The notes: generated by a model from the letters alone, not told the origin. A stretch of 64,000 nucleotides of DNA from Lysobacter ciconiae (GCF_015209725.1 NZ_CP063656.1:1471001-1535000); one strand, 5' to 3'. Positions 42,904 to 51,152 are shown, numbered from the stretch's first letter. Program-made: numbers and translations.

Positions 42904-42933
42904 CGTCGAAACGACGGTGACAGGCCTGTCACC
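42904..42933. repeat. Two adjoining palindromes
   Basis: CGTCG-AAA-CGACG (42904-42916) runs directly into the perfect 18-base palindrome GGTGACAGGCCTGTCACC (42916-42933). They lie between the JetD remnant and repeat copy B. They could act as a terminator, a protein-binding site or part of a recombination region; nothing decides between these. Confidence 0.5.
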
Positions 42934-42984
42934 AATCGAACCCGGAGCGGATACGCGTCTGAACGCTGGCGGTTAGGGATGGCT

Positions 42985-43130
42985 ATCGGGGCTAGAACAG
43001 CAGCGTCAAAACGGGCTGTGGGGAAGTAGGAGGCACCTCTTCGAGCATCTCACCAACGATTATGCATGCCGAGCGGGATTTCCATAATTATGGAAATTCG
43101 GCGGTTTTTGCATAATTGGGTTGACAGAGA
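42985..43130 (+). repeat. Palindromic repeat, copy B (recombination-site-like)
   Basis: A 20-base perfect palindrome (43078-43097, core CATAATTATG) is followed after 7 bases by TTTTTGCATAATT (43105-43117), the same layout and orientation as copy A (127-166). The upstream 90 bases also align with copy A with scattered changes. The PIN-domain gene begins about 175 bases downstream. The two copies are direct repeats about 43 kb apart. Confidence 0.7.
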
Positions 43131-43304
43131 AGGCGCCGTGTCTTTGCCGCTGCAGGTCGGTGAGGGGATTAGGGCGCGTTATCGAGGGTGGGGAAGGGCA
43201 GCTACCGACCCAAAGCAGCCATTCACTCAGTACATCGTCTAGTCACTACCGTGAGTTGAATTGCCTTGTATCCTTACTTCAGCTCAGACACGGATAGAGG
43301 GGCA

Positions 43305-44429
43305 ATGGCCATTCTCGACAAGGAATCATTGAGGGCCGCTGTGCGGTCAGGCGATATCACGGCTGTTTGCGTCGATACGAACATATACGAGGCCCAGCAG
43401 TTCGCATTTCACAAGGGAATACTTGGAGAAATGAAGAGCTTGCCAGTCGCCGGCATTAGAGTGCTCTTGCCTGACATAATTGATCGCGAAGTTAGTGGCC
43501 ACATGGCCAACAAGCTGCCAGAAGCTGTGTCCGTACTCCGGAAGGCAATGCGAGCTGCAAGCAACCTCGGCGTCATCTCTGATATTGCTGAAGGCGCTCT
43601 TGGCATTGCTGATACCGATCATGCCAAGCACGCGTCGGAGCGCCTTGACCAACACAAAAAGGTAGTGGCGGCGACCCAGCTACGGGTAAGTGACTTCGTG
43701 AACCTAGCCAGCGTTCTCGATGACTACTTTGAGGTGCGTGCGCCCTTCGAGCCAAAAAAGAGGAATGAGTTTGCCGACGCCTTGGTTCTCAACTCACTTG
43801 AGGCCTGGGCGATGCAAGAGACTACTCAAGTAGTTGTGATATCTGACGACGCCGGCTGGAAAATGTTCTGCGAGAACAGCAAGGTTGTGCATGCAGGGCC
43901 GTCTCTCACAGACCTGCTCGTCGCAGTTCAAGCCTCCGAGCCATCCCTCCTTAGGCGCGCCGTAGCAAGCATATCCGGAGATGCGCTGGAAGGGATTTGC
44001 GCGAGCCTCAGCGACAGCATAAGAGGCATGTCTGTGCATGCTGAGGCTTCGAGTCACCATCACGCAGAGACAGAGGTCGTCAACGCAGACGTCTTGGATA
44101 TCCAGGTAGACGAGCTGACAAGCGACGACCTCGACTTGGTCCGTAATGACGATGGTGAGTTTGTCGTGCGATGGATGATTTCCGCCCTAGTCAATTTCGA
44201 GGTCAACGTCGAAATAAGCGTCTTTGATTCCATTGATCGCGATTACGTTGTTCTAGGGACTGAGACGGTTCTACATGAGGAAGAAATGCACCTCGATGCC
44301 CTGTTGACGTTTTTGTACGATAGTGGCGACCGGGAAGCTCCCGTGGAGTTCGACGACATGGAGGTGACCCGCAAGAGGATCGAAATTGATCTGGGCGAGG
44401 TTGAACTCAATTTCGATCCTGAAGAGTAG
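43305..44429 (+). CDS. PIN-domain protein (DUF4935-like)
   Basis: A 374-residue protein with an N-terminal PIN-type nuclease domain. The acidic residues expected for metal binding are visible: CVDTNIYE (about 23), DREVSGH (about 60), FADALVLNSL (about 156) and VISDDAGWKMF (about 179). The C-terminal half is acidic and not recognised. The ATG at 43305 has AGAGGGGCA before it. No small antitoxin gene adjoins it, so a classic VapC pair is unlikely. It lies upstream of an OLD/UvrD pair in a segment of lower GC, so a defence role, probably RNA cleavage, is inferred. Confidence 0.78.
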   Translation: MAILDKESLRAAVRSGDITAVCVDTNIYEAQQFAFHKGILGEMKSLPVAGIRVLLPDIIDREVSGHMANKLPEAVSVLRKAMRAASNLGVISDIAEGALGIADTDHAKHASERLDQHKKVVAATQLRVSDFVNLASVLDDYFEVRAPFEPKKRNEFADALVLNSLEAWAMQETTQVVVISDDAGWKMFCENSKVVHAGPSLTDLLVAVQASEPSLLRRAVASISGDALEGICASLSDSIRGMSVHAEASSHHHAETEVVNADVLDIQVDELTSDDLDLVRNDDGEFVVRWMISALVNFEVNVEISVFDSIDRDYVVLGTETVLHEEEMHLDALLTFLYDSGDREAPVEFDDMEVTRKRIEIDLGEVELNFDPEE

Positions 44430-44740
44430 GCAGGGGCTTTTTTGGTAGCGCCGCAGCGCAAGCAGGTTAACGAGAACATGTCGGCCCCTGTGACGGAGCC
44501 TTCCATGAGACAGAACAACTGATCTATTTACTGACTGGTGCGTGCCTTTCAGAGGGCTATGAGCATCGCTTGCCGAGCCGGCGGTAGACGTGTCCCGGCC
44601 TAGAATTGGTACGGGTTGAGCTGCGCTACGAACCTGCTCGATAGGCAGTGTGTCGGATAAAGCGCCTACATCGACGGGGCATGTGCGCTAGGTCGTTCAG
44701 ACGCGCAACCAGCGCTCTGAGACAAGGACGATAGAGGAGG
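44430..44740. other. Non-coding gap between PIN gene and OLD-like gene
   Basis: No protein-like frame was found in these 311 bases. The gap is long enough to hold an independent promoter for the nuclease-helicase pair; no clear -35/-10 pair was identified. A T-run (GGGGCTTTTTTGG) lies 8 bases past the PIN stop but without a strong stem. Confidence 0.5.
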
Positions 44741-46348
44741 ATGGGGGTGATTCGCAAAATCAAGATCAAGGGTTATCGCACTCACAAGGACCTGACGGTT
44801 GAGCCGAACCGCAAATTCAACCTGATTGTGGGAGCCAACGAGTCCGGCAAGTCGACGCTCATGGAGGCTGTCACCCTTGCGTTAACCGGCCGCATCAACG
44901 GCCGCAGCGTGGCCGAAGAGTTGAACCCGCATTGGTTCAATACTTCGCTCGTCGAGGAGTTCATAAGGAAGAGAATCAGCGGCGTGCCGGTAAGTTTTCC
45001 CGAGATCTTGATTGAGGTTACCTTCGAAGATCTCCCGGAACTGCAGGCACTGTGCGGTGCAGTTAACTCCCATTTTCCGACAGCTGCGTGCCCCGGCGTG
45101 ACGATGCGGATTTCGCCAGATCCGGAGTGTGCGACCGAACTAGAGGAATGGGTGAAGTCACCGACCCCTCTCTTACCCGTTGAATACTACCGCTATGACT
45201 GGCGGTCGTTCGCAGACAGGGAACTGGCAACGCGGCCAAAAGTGCTGGCCACCGCCGTCATCAACTCGCAGACTGTTCGGAGCTCGTCCGGGATTGACTA
45301 TCACTTGCGCCATATCCTTGGCGATCAACTTGAGGCAGCAGAACGGGCGCAGATTTCGCTGGAATACCGCCGCGTAAAAGCATCCATGTCCCAGACGGCG
45401 TTGAATGCCGTCAACACAAGGATGAGCTCAGTGCATTCAACCCTGCATAGCAGGCCGATCACGCTCGCAATGGATCAAAGCGCAAGAACGTCGTGGGAGG
45501 GTGTCGTCACTCCCCATGTTGACGACCTGCCATTGAGCATGTCCGGCCTGGGACAGCAATCGGCAATCAAGATCTCCCTCGCGATGAACCGTCATGCCGG
45601 TAGCGCAAGGTTTGTCATGATCGAAGAGCCCGAGAACCATCTGACGCACACAAGTCTTGTCACGCTACTGTCCAGAATCGAATCGCTGGCGGGCGAGCAG
45701 CAGCAGCTCTTCGTCACTACTCATAGCTCGTTTGTACTCAACCGTCTGGGATTGGATGCGCTTCTTTTGATGGGAAATGATGTCGCCGCCAAGCTTTCCA
45801 TGCTCGACTCAGAAACAGTCAAGTACTTCAAGAAACTTCCCGGCTACGACACCCTACGGATTGTCCTCGCTAACAAGATCGCCTTGGTGGAAGGGCCGTC
45901 CGACGAGATCGTGTTCGAACGGATCTTCCGCGACACATATGGAAAGCGCCCTATGGAGTGCGGAATTGACGTGTTGAGCATGCGTGGTCTGTCTCTGGCA
46001 CGTGGTTTGGAGCTATGTGCTGCGCTCAATAAGCCAGGAATCGCTCTTCGGGATAATGATGGGATTGATCCGGGTGAACTCCGCGAGTCTGTGGATAGGT
46101 GGCTCAAGAAGGACGAACGCGAACTCTTCGTAGGTGAGGTCGCCCACGGTAGAACGCTGGAGCCTCAACTGATTCACCACAGCGGCGAACCCCTACTGCG
46201 TGACGTTCTTGGTATCGCTGCGCAAGCGGACTTGCTGAAATGGATGACCCGGGAGAAGACTGAGGCGGCGTTGCGGATCAGCACTTCTTCCAAAAAAATC
46301 GTGCCCCCAGCCTACATGCTTGAAGCGGTCAGGTTTGCTCATGGCTAA
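44741..46348 (+). CDS. OLD-family ATPase-TOPRIM nuclease, GajA-like
   Basis: A 535-residue protein. N-terminal ABC/SMC-like ATPase: Walker A GANESGKST (31-39), signature SMSGLGQQSA (about 265) and Walker B FVMIEEPENHL (about 290), followed by the H-loop TTHSS. C-terminal TOPRIM: LVEGPSDEIVFE (about 381) and ALRDNDGID (about 433). This is the layout of class 2 OLD nucleases, of which Gabija GajA is the best-known. It overlaps the helicase gene by 8 bases, as expected for a gajAB-like pair. The ATG is only two bases after GAGGAGG; the GTG at 44747 (MIRKIKIKGYR) has better spacing and may be the true start. Confidence 0.85.
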   Translation: MGVIRKIKIKGYRTHKDLTVEPNRKFNLIVGANESGKSTLMEAVTLALTGRINGRSVAEELNPHWFNTSLVEEFIRKRISGVPVSFPEILIEVTFEDLPELQALCGAVNSHFPTAACPGVTMRISPDPECATELEEWVKSPTPLLPVEYYRYDWRSFADRELATRPKVLATAVINSQTVRSSSGIDYHLRHILGDQLEAAERAQISLEYRRVKASMSQTALNAVNTRMSSVHSTLHSRPITLAMDQSARTSWEGVVTPHVDDLPLSMSGLGQQSAIKISLAMNRHAGSARFVMIEEPENHLTHTSLVTLLSRIESLAGEQQQLFVTTHSSFVLNRLGLDALLLMGNDVAAKLSMLDSETVKYFKKLPGYDTLRIVLANKIALVEGPSDEIVFERIFRDTYGKRPMECGIDVLSMRGLSLARGLELCAALNKPGIALRDNDGIDPGELRESVDRWLKKDERELFVGEVAHGRTLEPQLIHHSGEPLLRDVLGIAAQADLLKWMTREKTEAALRISTSSKKIVPPAYMLEAVRFAHG

Positions 46349-47432
46349 CTACCTGACCCTGGCTGTTGCCGGGTCTCGGAAAACACAAGGCATCGTTGAG
46401 CACTGCGCGTTGTTGCCACTCGAGCGCCGTGTGCTGGTATTGACGTATACGCGGGCCAATCAAGAAGAGTTGATCCGCCGAATTCAACAGTACGCAGGTG
46501 ATCACCACCATGTCGAAGTAATGGGCTGGTTCACTTTTTTGCTTCGGCATTTCGCAAGACCTTTTCTACCATTCAAGTTCGCCGGCAAACGCGTCCTTGG
46601 CTTCAATTTCGATGGCAGACCGAACCGCATGGCAAAGGGTATGAGTCGATTCTTAGACTCCAACGGTGCTGCGTACGGATGTGAACTTGCACGCCTCTCT
46701 CACGAGCTGGTTGCTGAAAGCAAAGGGGCGCTACTGAGAAGGCTAGAGTGCATCTACGAGGAAATTCTGATCGATGAGGTTCAGGATCTGAGCGCCCACG
46801 ACTGGGAGCTTGTCGACGTGCTGCTGCAGTCGTCGATCACTATTCGCATGGTCGGTGACGTCCGGCAGTCTGTGCTGGCGACAAATCCGCGCAGCTCCAA
46901 GAATGCAAAGTACTCGTACGCCGGGGCAATTAATTGGGCGCGCGAGCGTCAGGACATGGGGCTACTGGAAATCCGGGAGAGCGTGACCACTTGGCGTTGC
47001 CACCCCATCATCGCCAGATTCTCCGACAGCATCTTTGACCCGACATGGAGGTTTCCTGAGACCCTTTCCGTGAACGAGACGGTCACGGATCACGATGGCG
47101 TGTTCTTGATCTCAACAGAACATGTCGCCGAGTACGTTCGACTCTTCCAGCCTCAGTGCCTGCGGCACAGCGCAAGCTCAGGAAATGCCTTCAAACTTGA
47201 CTACCTCAACTTCAAGGTGTCAAAAGGCATGACCTATGAGCGTGTACTGATTGTTCCGACCAAGCCGATTAGCAAATTCATCGCATCTGGTCTCCATCTA
47301 GAGGCCAACTCTGCCTCCAGCTTCTACGTCGCGGTTACGAGGGCCGAGCAAAGCGTAGCCATCGTTATGGACAAGGCGGGCACTTCTTCGTTGCCATTCT
47401 GGAAGCCAGGGAGGCTCGCCACGGGGCGGTGA
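46341..47432 (+). CDS. UvrD-like helicase, GajB-like, short
   Basis: A 363-residue superfamily-1 helicase. Walker A is the variant AGSRKTQ (9-15) right at the N-terminus; motif II is LIDEVQDLSAHDWE (about 145), motif III MVGDVRQSV (about 170), and motifs V/VI are KGMTYERVLIV and YVAVTRAEQS (about 328). The 1B/2B accessory domains are much reduced, so it is shorter than typical GajB (close to 500 residues). ATG lies inside the end of the nuclease gene (8-base overlap), so the two are coupled. Together they resemble Gabija, in which the helicase subunit senses DNA ends or nucleotide loss. Confidence 0.82.
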   Translation: MANYLTLAVAGSRKTQGIVEHCALLPLERRVLVLTYTRANQEELIRRIQQYAGDHHHVEVMGWFTFLLRHFARPFLPFKFAGKRVLGFNFDGRPNRMAKGMSRFLDSNGAAYGCELARLSHELVAESKGALLRRLECIYEEILIDEVQDLSAHDWELVDVLLQSSITIRMVGDVRQSVLATNPRSSKNAKYSYAGAINWARERQDMGLLEIRESVTTWRCHPIIARFSDSIFDPTWRFPETLSVNETVTDHDGVFLISTEHVAEYVRLFQPQCLRHSASSGNAFKLDYLNFKVSKGMTYERVLIVPTKPISKFIASGLHLEANSASSFYVAVTRAEQSVAIVMDKAGTSSLPFWKPGRLATGR

Positions 47433-47894
47433 CGCTCGCTCCAGCGTGACTCTCCGAGGCCTTCGCCGATGTCCGCTTCTGGCCGGGAGTAGCCGCGAGC
47501 GATCCAAGTGGGCAGACCGGAACGTGTATTCAAAAAAATTCCACGGACGCTAGCTATCGGCACATGAGGCATGTTGCCGCGGCCCGCCAACACCGATGAC
47601 AAACGTTTACAGCCCTTGATCGTCATTCCTGTAATTTACGGTGGCGGCGTCTGAGACTAGTGTCCGGCCGCAGACGAGGATGGGCAGCATGAGTGTGCGA
47701 GCCTCTCATGAAATGGCCGCCAATTGTCTTTCGACCCAGGTCAAGCCGTACCAAATACGCCGCGCGGTCTACACTCGGCCGATGCTTTTAGCAAGAAAAC
47801 GCTCCGGCAGCTAATTTTAGCAAGCTTCAGCTAATCGAATGATTTCAACGGCTTAACACTTTCACGCCCTGCCTCATTGGCGAAGATGTAACGA
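47433..47894. other. Non-coding stretch with a small repeated motif
   Basis: No supported gene. TTTTAGCAAG occurs at 47786-47795 and 47815-47824, each followed by CAGCTAA (47808-47814 and 47828-47834). These lie just before the truncated IS3 copy. A 41-codon frame (from about 47690) has no ribosome site or recognisable sequence. Confidence 0.5.
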
Positions 47895-48405
47895 CACGAA
47901 CGACCATGTGGCGATCCTGACGGTGGTGCATCGACCAGCCCAGCACCAGCTTGCTGTACAGATCGATGACGACGCAGAGGTACAACTTTCCTTCTGTTGT
48001 CACGATCTCGGTGATGTCGGTGACCCACTTGGTCTCCGGCTCGTGAGCGGCGAAGTTGCGCTGCAGCAGATTCTCCACACCCACCGGTCGGGTGCCGGGT
48101 TTAGCGCCGTAGCGGCGTCTGCTTCGCCGCGGCCAGCCTTGCAGGCCCGCACCGGCCATCAGGCGTGCCACCCGGTTGAGGCTGGCCTGTTCGCCTTCAT
48201 CGACCAGGTCTTCCCGCATCCGGGGTGCACCAATGACGCCTTTGCTGTCCTCATGGATCTCCCGCATGCGCGACAGCAAGCGTGCATTCGCCCGCGCCCG
48301 AGGCCCCGGCGTGCGGCTCGCCCAGGCGTAGAAGCCGCTCGTTGATACTTCAAGGCAGCGGCACATCATCCCGACGGGGTAGTCGCTGCGGCAGCGCGCA
48401 ATCAC
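47895..48405 (-). pseudogene. IS3 transposase OrfB, truncated
   Basis: Matches the OrfB of the complete element from its start through QDRHMVV, then runs into unrelated sequence and stops at 47845. The first catalytic Asp (WVTDITEI) is present, but the second Asp and the Glu are lost. A few substitutions relative to the complete copy (for example EQASLN for EQTSRN) show that the copies have diverged slightly. Confidence 0.9.
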
Positions 48406-48707
48406 CGTGTACCGTTCGGTGATTGCTTCGCGAAGTACGCTGCCGCGTCTTTTAAAAAATCCCGTTCTTTGGTCACGCGCGACAGCTCGCGCTTGAGGCG
48501 GGCGAGCTCTTCATCACGAGGCGTTCCGCCGCCGGGGAAAGCCTTGGTTCCGCCGGCGTCGGCCTCCCGGACCCAGCGGGTCAGCATGTTCGGATTGAGG
48601 CCGACCTCCAACGCGATCTGACGGCAGCTCAACTTCGACCGCCAGACCAGCTCGACGATCTCACGCTTGTACTCAGGGCTGTAACGCTTGCGCTTGGACA
48701 CGGACAC
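48402..48707 (-). CDS. IS3 transposase OrfA, second copy
   Basis: A 101-residue helix-turn-helix protein differing from the first copy by about one residue (MSVSK for MSMSK). The slippery T TTA AAA heptamer is retained (plus 48450-48456), but the downstream OrfB is truncated, so only a DNA-binding product can be made. Such OrfA proteins can act as repressors of related elements. Confidence 0.88.
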   Translation of the reverse strand: MSVSKRKRYSPEYKREIVELVWRSKLSCRQIALEVGLNPNMLTRWVREADAGGTKAFPGGGTPRDEELARLKRELSRVTKERDFLKDAAAYFAKQSPNGTR

Positions 48708-48761
48708 TCCTCTGATCCAGTATGGATCTTAGTGAAAGTGTCCGCAGAATCGGGGTAGAAC

Positions 48762-48898
48762 TCCTTCACCGAGAGCCAGATCAACGCCGTGCTCAAGCAG
48801 TCGCAGGCCGGCATGCCCTTTCCGAAGCTATGCCGCGAACACGGCATCAGCTCGGCCACGTTCTACAAGTGGCGCAGCAAATTCGGCGGCATGGCGGG
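48762..48898 (+). pseudogene. IS3-family OrfA fragment of a different element
   Basis: About 45 residues in frame (SFTESQINAVLKQSQAG, CREHGISSATFYKWRSKFGG) match the helix-turn-helix start of IS407/IS1404-like OrfA proteins. The fragment begins exactly where the IS3 right end stops and ends at a G-run near 48900. No further OrfA or OrfB sequence follows, so it is the target into which the other element inserted. Confidence 0.8.
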
Positions 48899-49139
48899 GG
48901 GGATTACCGGATCAGATCGCCAAATTGGTCGCTTTCTCGTAACTCGACACGGTACTTCATGCCTACGACCTCGGGACCTAGTGGATGCCCCGGCGCTCTG
49001 CTTCGATTCCGTTCGGCCGGACTCCGATGCGATCACTGCAGCTTCAGTGGTGGCCTAGCGCCGGGGCACAGACAGGTTGTCGCTCTGAGTGATGGAGCGC
49101 CATCGACGAACTTCCCGCCGTGATGTCAGAGAATTCCCA

Positions 49140-49397
49140 CTAGTCAGGTCGAGCAAGCCATTTGAACGGATATGTTTTCTGCCAATCGGGATCCGGATCA
49201 GCACCGAACCAGGGTTCCTCAAGGGCGAAGGCTTTCTCGCCGTCGGGCAGGTCGACGACATGGAGTGCGGGATAGTGACGAACTAACCGCTCGGCCTCTT
49301 GCCTGATGTGTTCGGGAAGCGTCTCATCCACACTAAGCTCCTTCAGGTAGCAGCCGGCTTGGATGAGATGTCGGGTTAGCTCGGTTGTCGTTGTCAT
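49140..49397 (-). CDS. BPSL0761-like small protein, downstream copy
   Basis: An 85-residue acidic protein: TRHLIQAGCYLKELS, then LPEHIRQEAERLVRHYP, shared with its neighbour, and a C-terminal PWFGADPDPDWQKTYPF resembling the neighbour's FDPEIDPGWWREYPYG. The ATG at 49397 overlaps the upstream stop (ATGA), so the pair is translationally coupled. The family has no known function to me; the two copies look like an ancient tandem duplication. Confidence 0.7.
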   Translation of the reverse strand: MTTTTELTRHLIQAGCYLKELSVDETLPEHIRQEAERLVRHYPALHVVDLPDGEKAFALEEPWFGADPDPDWQKTYPFKWLARPD

Positions 49398-49654
49398 GTG
49401 CATTCCTTGGTGACTGGTCCATACGGGTACTCGCGCCACCAGCCTGGGTCGATCTCGGGGTCGAAGCACATGCCGCGCATTCCCTTCGCCTGCAAAGCAG
49501 CTTCCAGATGGATGTCGACTGAGCTCGGGTAGTGCCGGAGGAGGCGATGCGACTCTTGGCGCACCGGCTCCGGCAGGGTGTGGTCGCTCCTTAGCGACCG
49601 TAGAAACCGCCTCGTCTGAAGGACGCAAAGGGTTCGCTCGTCGGGGGTGCTCAT
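49394..49654 (-). CDS. BPSL0761-like small protein, upstream copy
   Basis: An 86-residue protein starting MSTPDERTLCVLQTRRFL, close to the broken gene at 486 (MTMPNERTRALVWAGGFL). The centre has LPEPVRQESHRLLRHYPSS. A good ribosome site (CAGGAGCATCCC) precedes the ATG. It is the first gene of a two-gene unit. Presence both here and at the other window edge suggests that these genes travel with, or sit next to, the recombination sites of this region. Confidence 0.72.
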   Translation of the reverse strand: MSTPDERTLCVLQTRRFLRSLRSDHTLPEPVRQESHRLLRHYPSSVDIHLEAALQAKGMRGMCFDPEIDPGWWREYPYGPVTKECT

Positions 49655-49867
49655 GGGATGCTCCTGTGGGTGTGAACTTGATGAAGTGTGGTGTCGTGTC
49701 GTCGCAATGATTGAGATCGGCAGATGTGGCGGGATCGTCCCAGCTCGGTAGTCATGGCGAAGCTAGCGTCCGAAAGCGCCCGAAACCTCACCACAGGTGT
49801 TCCTCAGCTATCGGAGACCATCGGTGATCCAGGATCACCAGTCGGTCGAGGGCGGATTGCAAGCCAT

Positions 49868-50556
49868 TTAGTCAATGCCAAGCTCCCTGCGTAGTCCGGA
49901 AATGTAGGTACGGCCCACCTGCAGTTCTTTCCCATTCGCCATAACCAACCAGTAGCGGCTGCCGGAGCCGGAATGCAGCGAGCGGTTATGACGCAGATTG
50001 ACAAGGCAGGAGCGGTGGCAGCGCACGAAATCGGGCGGCAATACGGCAGTCAGCGCGGCCAGGGACTTGTCGCGCAGTTCGCTGCGGCCATCGAGCAGGC
50101 GCACCTCGCTGTAGTCACCGTCTGCACGGATCCAGAGCACGTCGGCCAACTCGACCAGTGCCGTGCCCGCCAGATGCCGAGATAGCGTGCGAGTCCCGGG
50201 CGATAGCGGGCGGCGTCGAGCAGGCGATTGAGGGTCTGGCCGAGGCGTTCGCGCGTGAACGGCTTGGGGACGAAATCCAGCACCCCGTGTTCGAACGCTT
50301 GCAGGGCGCGCTCGCGATGGGCCGATACCACCACGCAGTGGTAGCGTCCGGCCACCGCCTGTCGCAACAGATCGAAGCCGTCCTCGCCGCCGAGGTTCAG
50401 GTCCAGCAGCAGACCGTCGTAAAGGCTGCGCTGCAGCCGGTCGCCGGCCAGGTCGAGGTCCGCGACGGCGTCGAAGCGTGCCCGTCCGCCCGCCAGTTCG
50501 CCGCACATGCGTAGCAATCGCTCGCGGATGAGCGGTTCGTCCTCGACGACCTGCAC
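49868..50556 (-). pseudogene. LytTR-type response regulator with frameshift
   Basis: The receiver domain is read from a possible GTG at 50556: VVEDEPLIRERLLRMCGELA, the phospho-acceptor Asp in GLLLDLNLGGEDGFDLL, and VLDFVPKPF with the conserved Lys. The LytTR DNA-binding domain (VELADVLWIRADGDYSEVRL, FVRCHRSCLVNLRHN) is in another frame, the switch being near 50160-50175. No sensor kinase is adjacent. Either the gene is dead or a base is missing in the assembly. The upstream flank is unrelated debris, which favours decay. Confidence 0.75.
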
Positions 50557-50574
50557 GGGGCGGGCGTCGAGCGC

Positions 50575-51152
50575 GTGGTGTTGATCGGCGTCGAAGGGCC
50601 GGACGACACCCTGAAGCTTCCGCTGGCGGCAGACGCGCTGCTCGCGGACCTGGCCGATATCGCCCGGGAGCAGGGCTTCGAGGACCTGACCGGCATGACC
50701 CGCCGCGTGCTGGCCAAGCTGCGTCGGGAGCCCGCCCAAGGCCGCAGCCTCATGCACCGGGGCAGGCAAGTGACCTTGGGCGCTTACGATGCGCAGCTGG
50801 CGATCGCCGCCTCGCTTGCAACGGGCGGCTGGAGCAGGACCTGCGCCAAGCCCACGAGGAAGCCGGGCGGCAGCAGCAGGAGCTGGATAGACTGCAGCTG
50901 ATGGCTGCCGAACACTCCGCCCTGCAGGCACGCTGGACCGACGACACACATCGGTTGGACGCGCTGCAGAGCGAATTGACCGGTGCGCGTGATGCGCTGG
51001 ACCAGGAACGCACTCAACGGCAGCGCGCCGAGGCGGAGGCCGCGCGGGTCAGTGCCCGGCTGGGAGCGACCCAGGAGCTCCTGGAACGCTTCAGTCCCGC
51101 ATCGGAACCGGGACCGCGCCCGGGTAAGGCAGAGCGAGCGGCGATGAAGTAA
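50575..51152 (+). pseudogene. Coiled-coil protein fragment (KfrA-like C-terminus), frameshifted
   Basis: The first part (LADLADIAREQGFEDLTGMT, RRVLAKLRRE, VTLGAYDAQLAIAAS) is in one frame. At about 50823 the sense passes to the next frame, reading LEQDLRQAHEEAGRQQQELD and on through a long coiled coil to ELLERFSPASEPG. The coiled-coil end resembles KfrA-type DNA-binding proteins of plasmids and islands; the first part is not recognised. No proper start is present. Identification is tentative. Confidence 0.4.

Larger units (their letters stand above)
47895..48760 (-). mobile_element. IS3-family insertion sequence, left end deleted
   Basis: Almost identical to the complete element at 566-1785 from its right inverted repeat to position 47895, which equals about 919 in the complete copy. 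About 350 bases, including the DDE second half and the left repeat, are missing, so the copy cannot move by itself. The orientation is the same as the first copy. Confidence 0.9.

Noticed and set aside
43305..44429. VapC-type toxin of a toxin-antitoxin pair
   Set aside because: The protein is far longer than VapC (374 versus about 130 residues) and no small antitoxin frame precedes or follows it.
47690..47815. Small 41-codon plus-strand frame before the truncated IS3
   Set aside because: No ribosome site and no homology-like features; it ends in the repeated TTTTAGCAAG patch.
566..48760. A classical active composite transposon bounded by the two IS3 copies
   Set aside because: The right-hand copy lacks its left inverted repeat and catalytic half, and no target duplication is visible at the outer ends.
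48789..49058. 89-codon plus-strand frame including the IS fragment
   Set aside because: Only the first part matches an IS OrfA; the rest is chance read-through with no known sequence.
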